Both the position numbers and the translations under genes were made by a program. From the NCBI RefSeq assembly GCF_003860215.1, contig NZ_RQYH01000005.1:43729-107728 (forward strand): a DNA stretch of 64,000 nucleotides, read 5' to 3'. The notes beneath the pieces were generated by a model. That model was not told where the DNA came from. It saw nothing but the letters and a program-made list of their open reading frames with translations, and made no database searches. This document shows, in pieces, positions 63,949 through 64,000 of this stretch. The stretch comes from Desulfovibrio sp. OH1186_COT-070. GTDB lineage: Bacteria; Desulfobacterota; Desulfovibrionia; Desulfovibrionales; Desulfovibrionaceae. How positions within the stretch are numbered: position 1 is the first letter of the stretch; every line of letters begins with the position of its first letter.

Positions 63949-64000
63949 CTAAAAATAAAACGCTTATTCTTCCATTTGTAACACAAACTTGTTACACAAG

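Overview
The window is a gene-dense bacterial chromosome segment of fairly high GC, most likely from a Desulfovibrionaceae sulfate reducer (Desulfovibrio sensu lato). This rests on a Tat-exported periplasmic [NiFe] hydrogenase with its maturation protease, a TrmD fused to a second SPOUT domain, a fused radical-SAM/DUF2344 protein, an anaerobic (class III) ribonucleotide reductase, and PTS EIID-HPr-EI genes beside smpB. I see no prophage, insertion sequence or CRISPR array. It reads as core chromosome, ending in a tRNA-Leu gene.

Layout. 1-2 kb: the 3' end of flgE, a terminator, and a short flagellin gene behind a textbook sigma-54 promoter. 2-11 kb: rnc (minus), a small possible Sm-like gene, the radical-SAM/DUF2344 fusion, mltA, a YbgC-type thioesterase, a membrane-anchored unknown and an EF-G-like GTPase. 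11-21 kb: a plus-strand run trmD(SPOUT fusion)-rplS-rnhB-yraN-rsmI-EIID-ptsH-ptsI-smpB-comEC, with several start/stop overlaps. 20.7-25.2 kb (minus): nrdG, a separate 57-residue glycyl-radical ORF and nrdD, preceded by a cobalamin riboswitch, then rpsI and rplM. 25.5-27.5 kb: an HD-domain protein and an exported unknown. 27.5-35.8 kb: one long minus-strand operon ispG-proS-xseA-M23 peptidase-xseB-ispA-dxs, joining three isoprenoid genes with translation, exonuclease VII and envelope functions. 36-37.7 kb: three exported proteins, two of FlgO type, behind a sigma-28-like promoter. 37.8-44 kb: ychF, metY and the hydrogenase operon hynB-hynA-hynC.

44-46 kb holds a dnaA gene away from dnaN/gyrB, with an unusually AT-rich upstream region containing degenerate DnaA-box-like sites. 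46-51 kb: dapB, ligA and uvrB on the minus strand. 51-57 kb: a small unknown convergent with an N-degron module (clpS-clpA-aat), then a CYTH protein overlapping radA. 57-64 kb: a methyltransferase coupled to a YcaO-TPR protein, trmJ, a DUF456 membrane protein, a phenylacetate-CoA ligase, a DUF1786 protein and tRNA-Leu(GAG).

The most notable system is the anaerobic ribonucleotide reductase locus. The catalytic NrdD chain stops just after its zinc-binding end. The glycyl-radical tail is a separate small gene with its own strong ribosome binding site, nrdG follows, and the whole set lies under a B12 riboswitch. Other points worth attention are the solitary dnaA with a candidate origin, the EF-G-like GTPase lacking the catalytic histidine, the YcaO-methyltransferase pair, and the flagellar sigma-54/sigma-28 promoters. 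All family assignments come from reading the translations; no database search was run.
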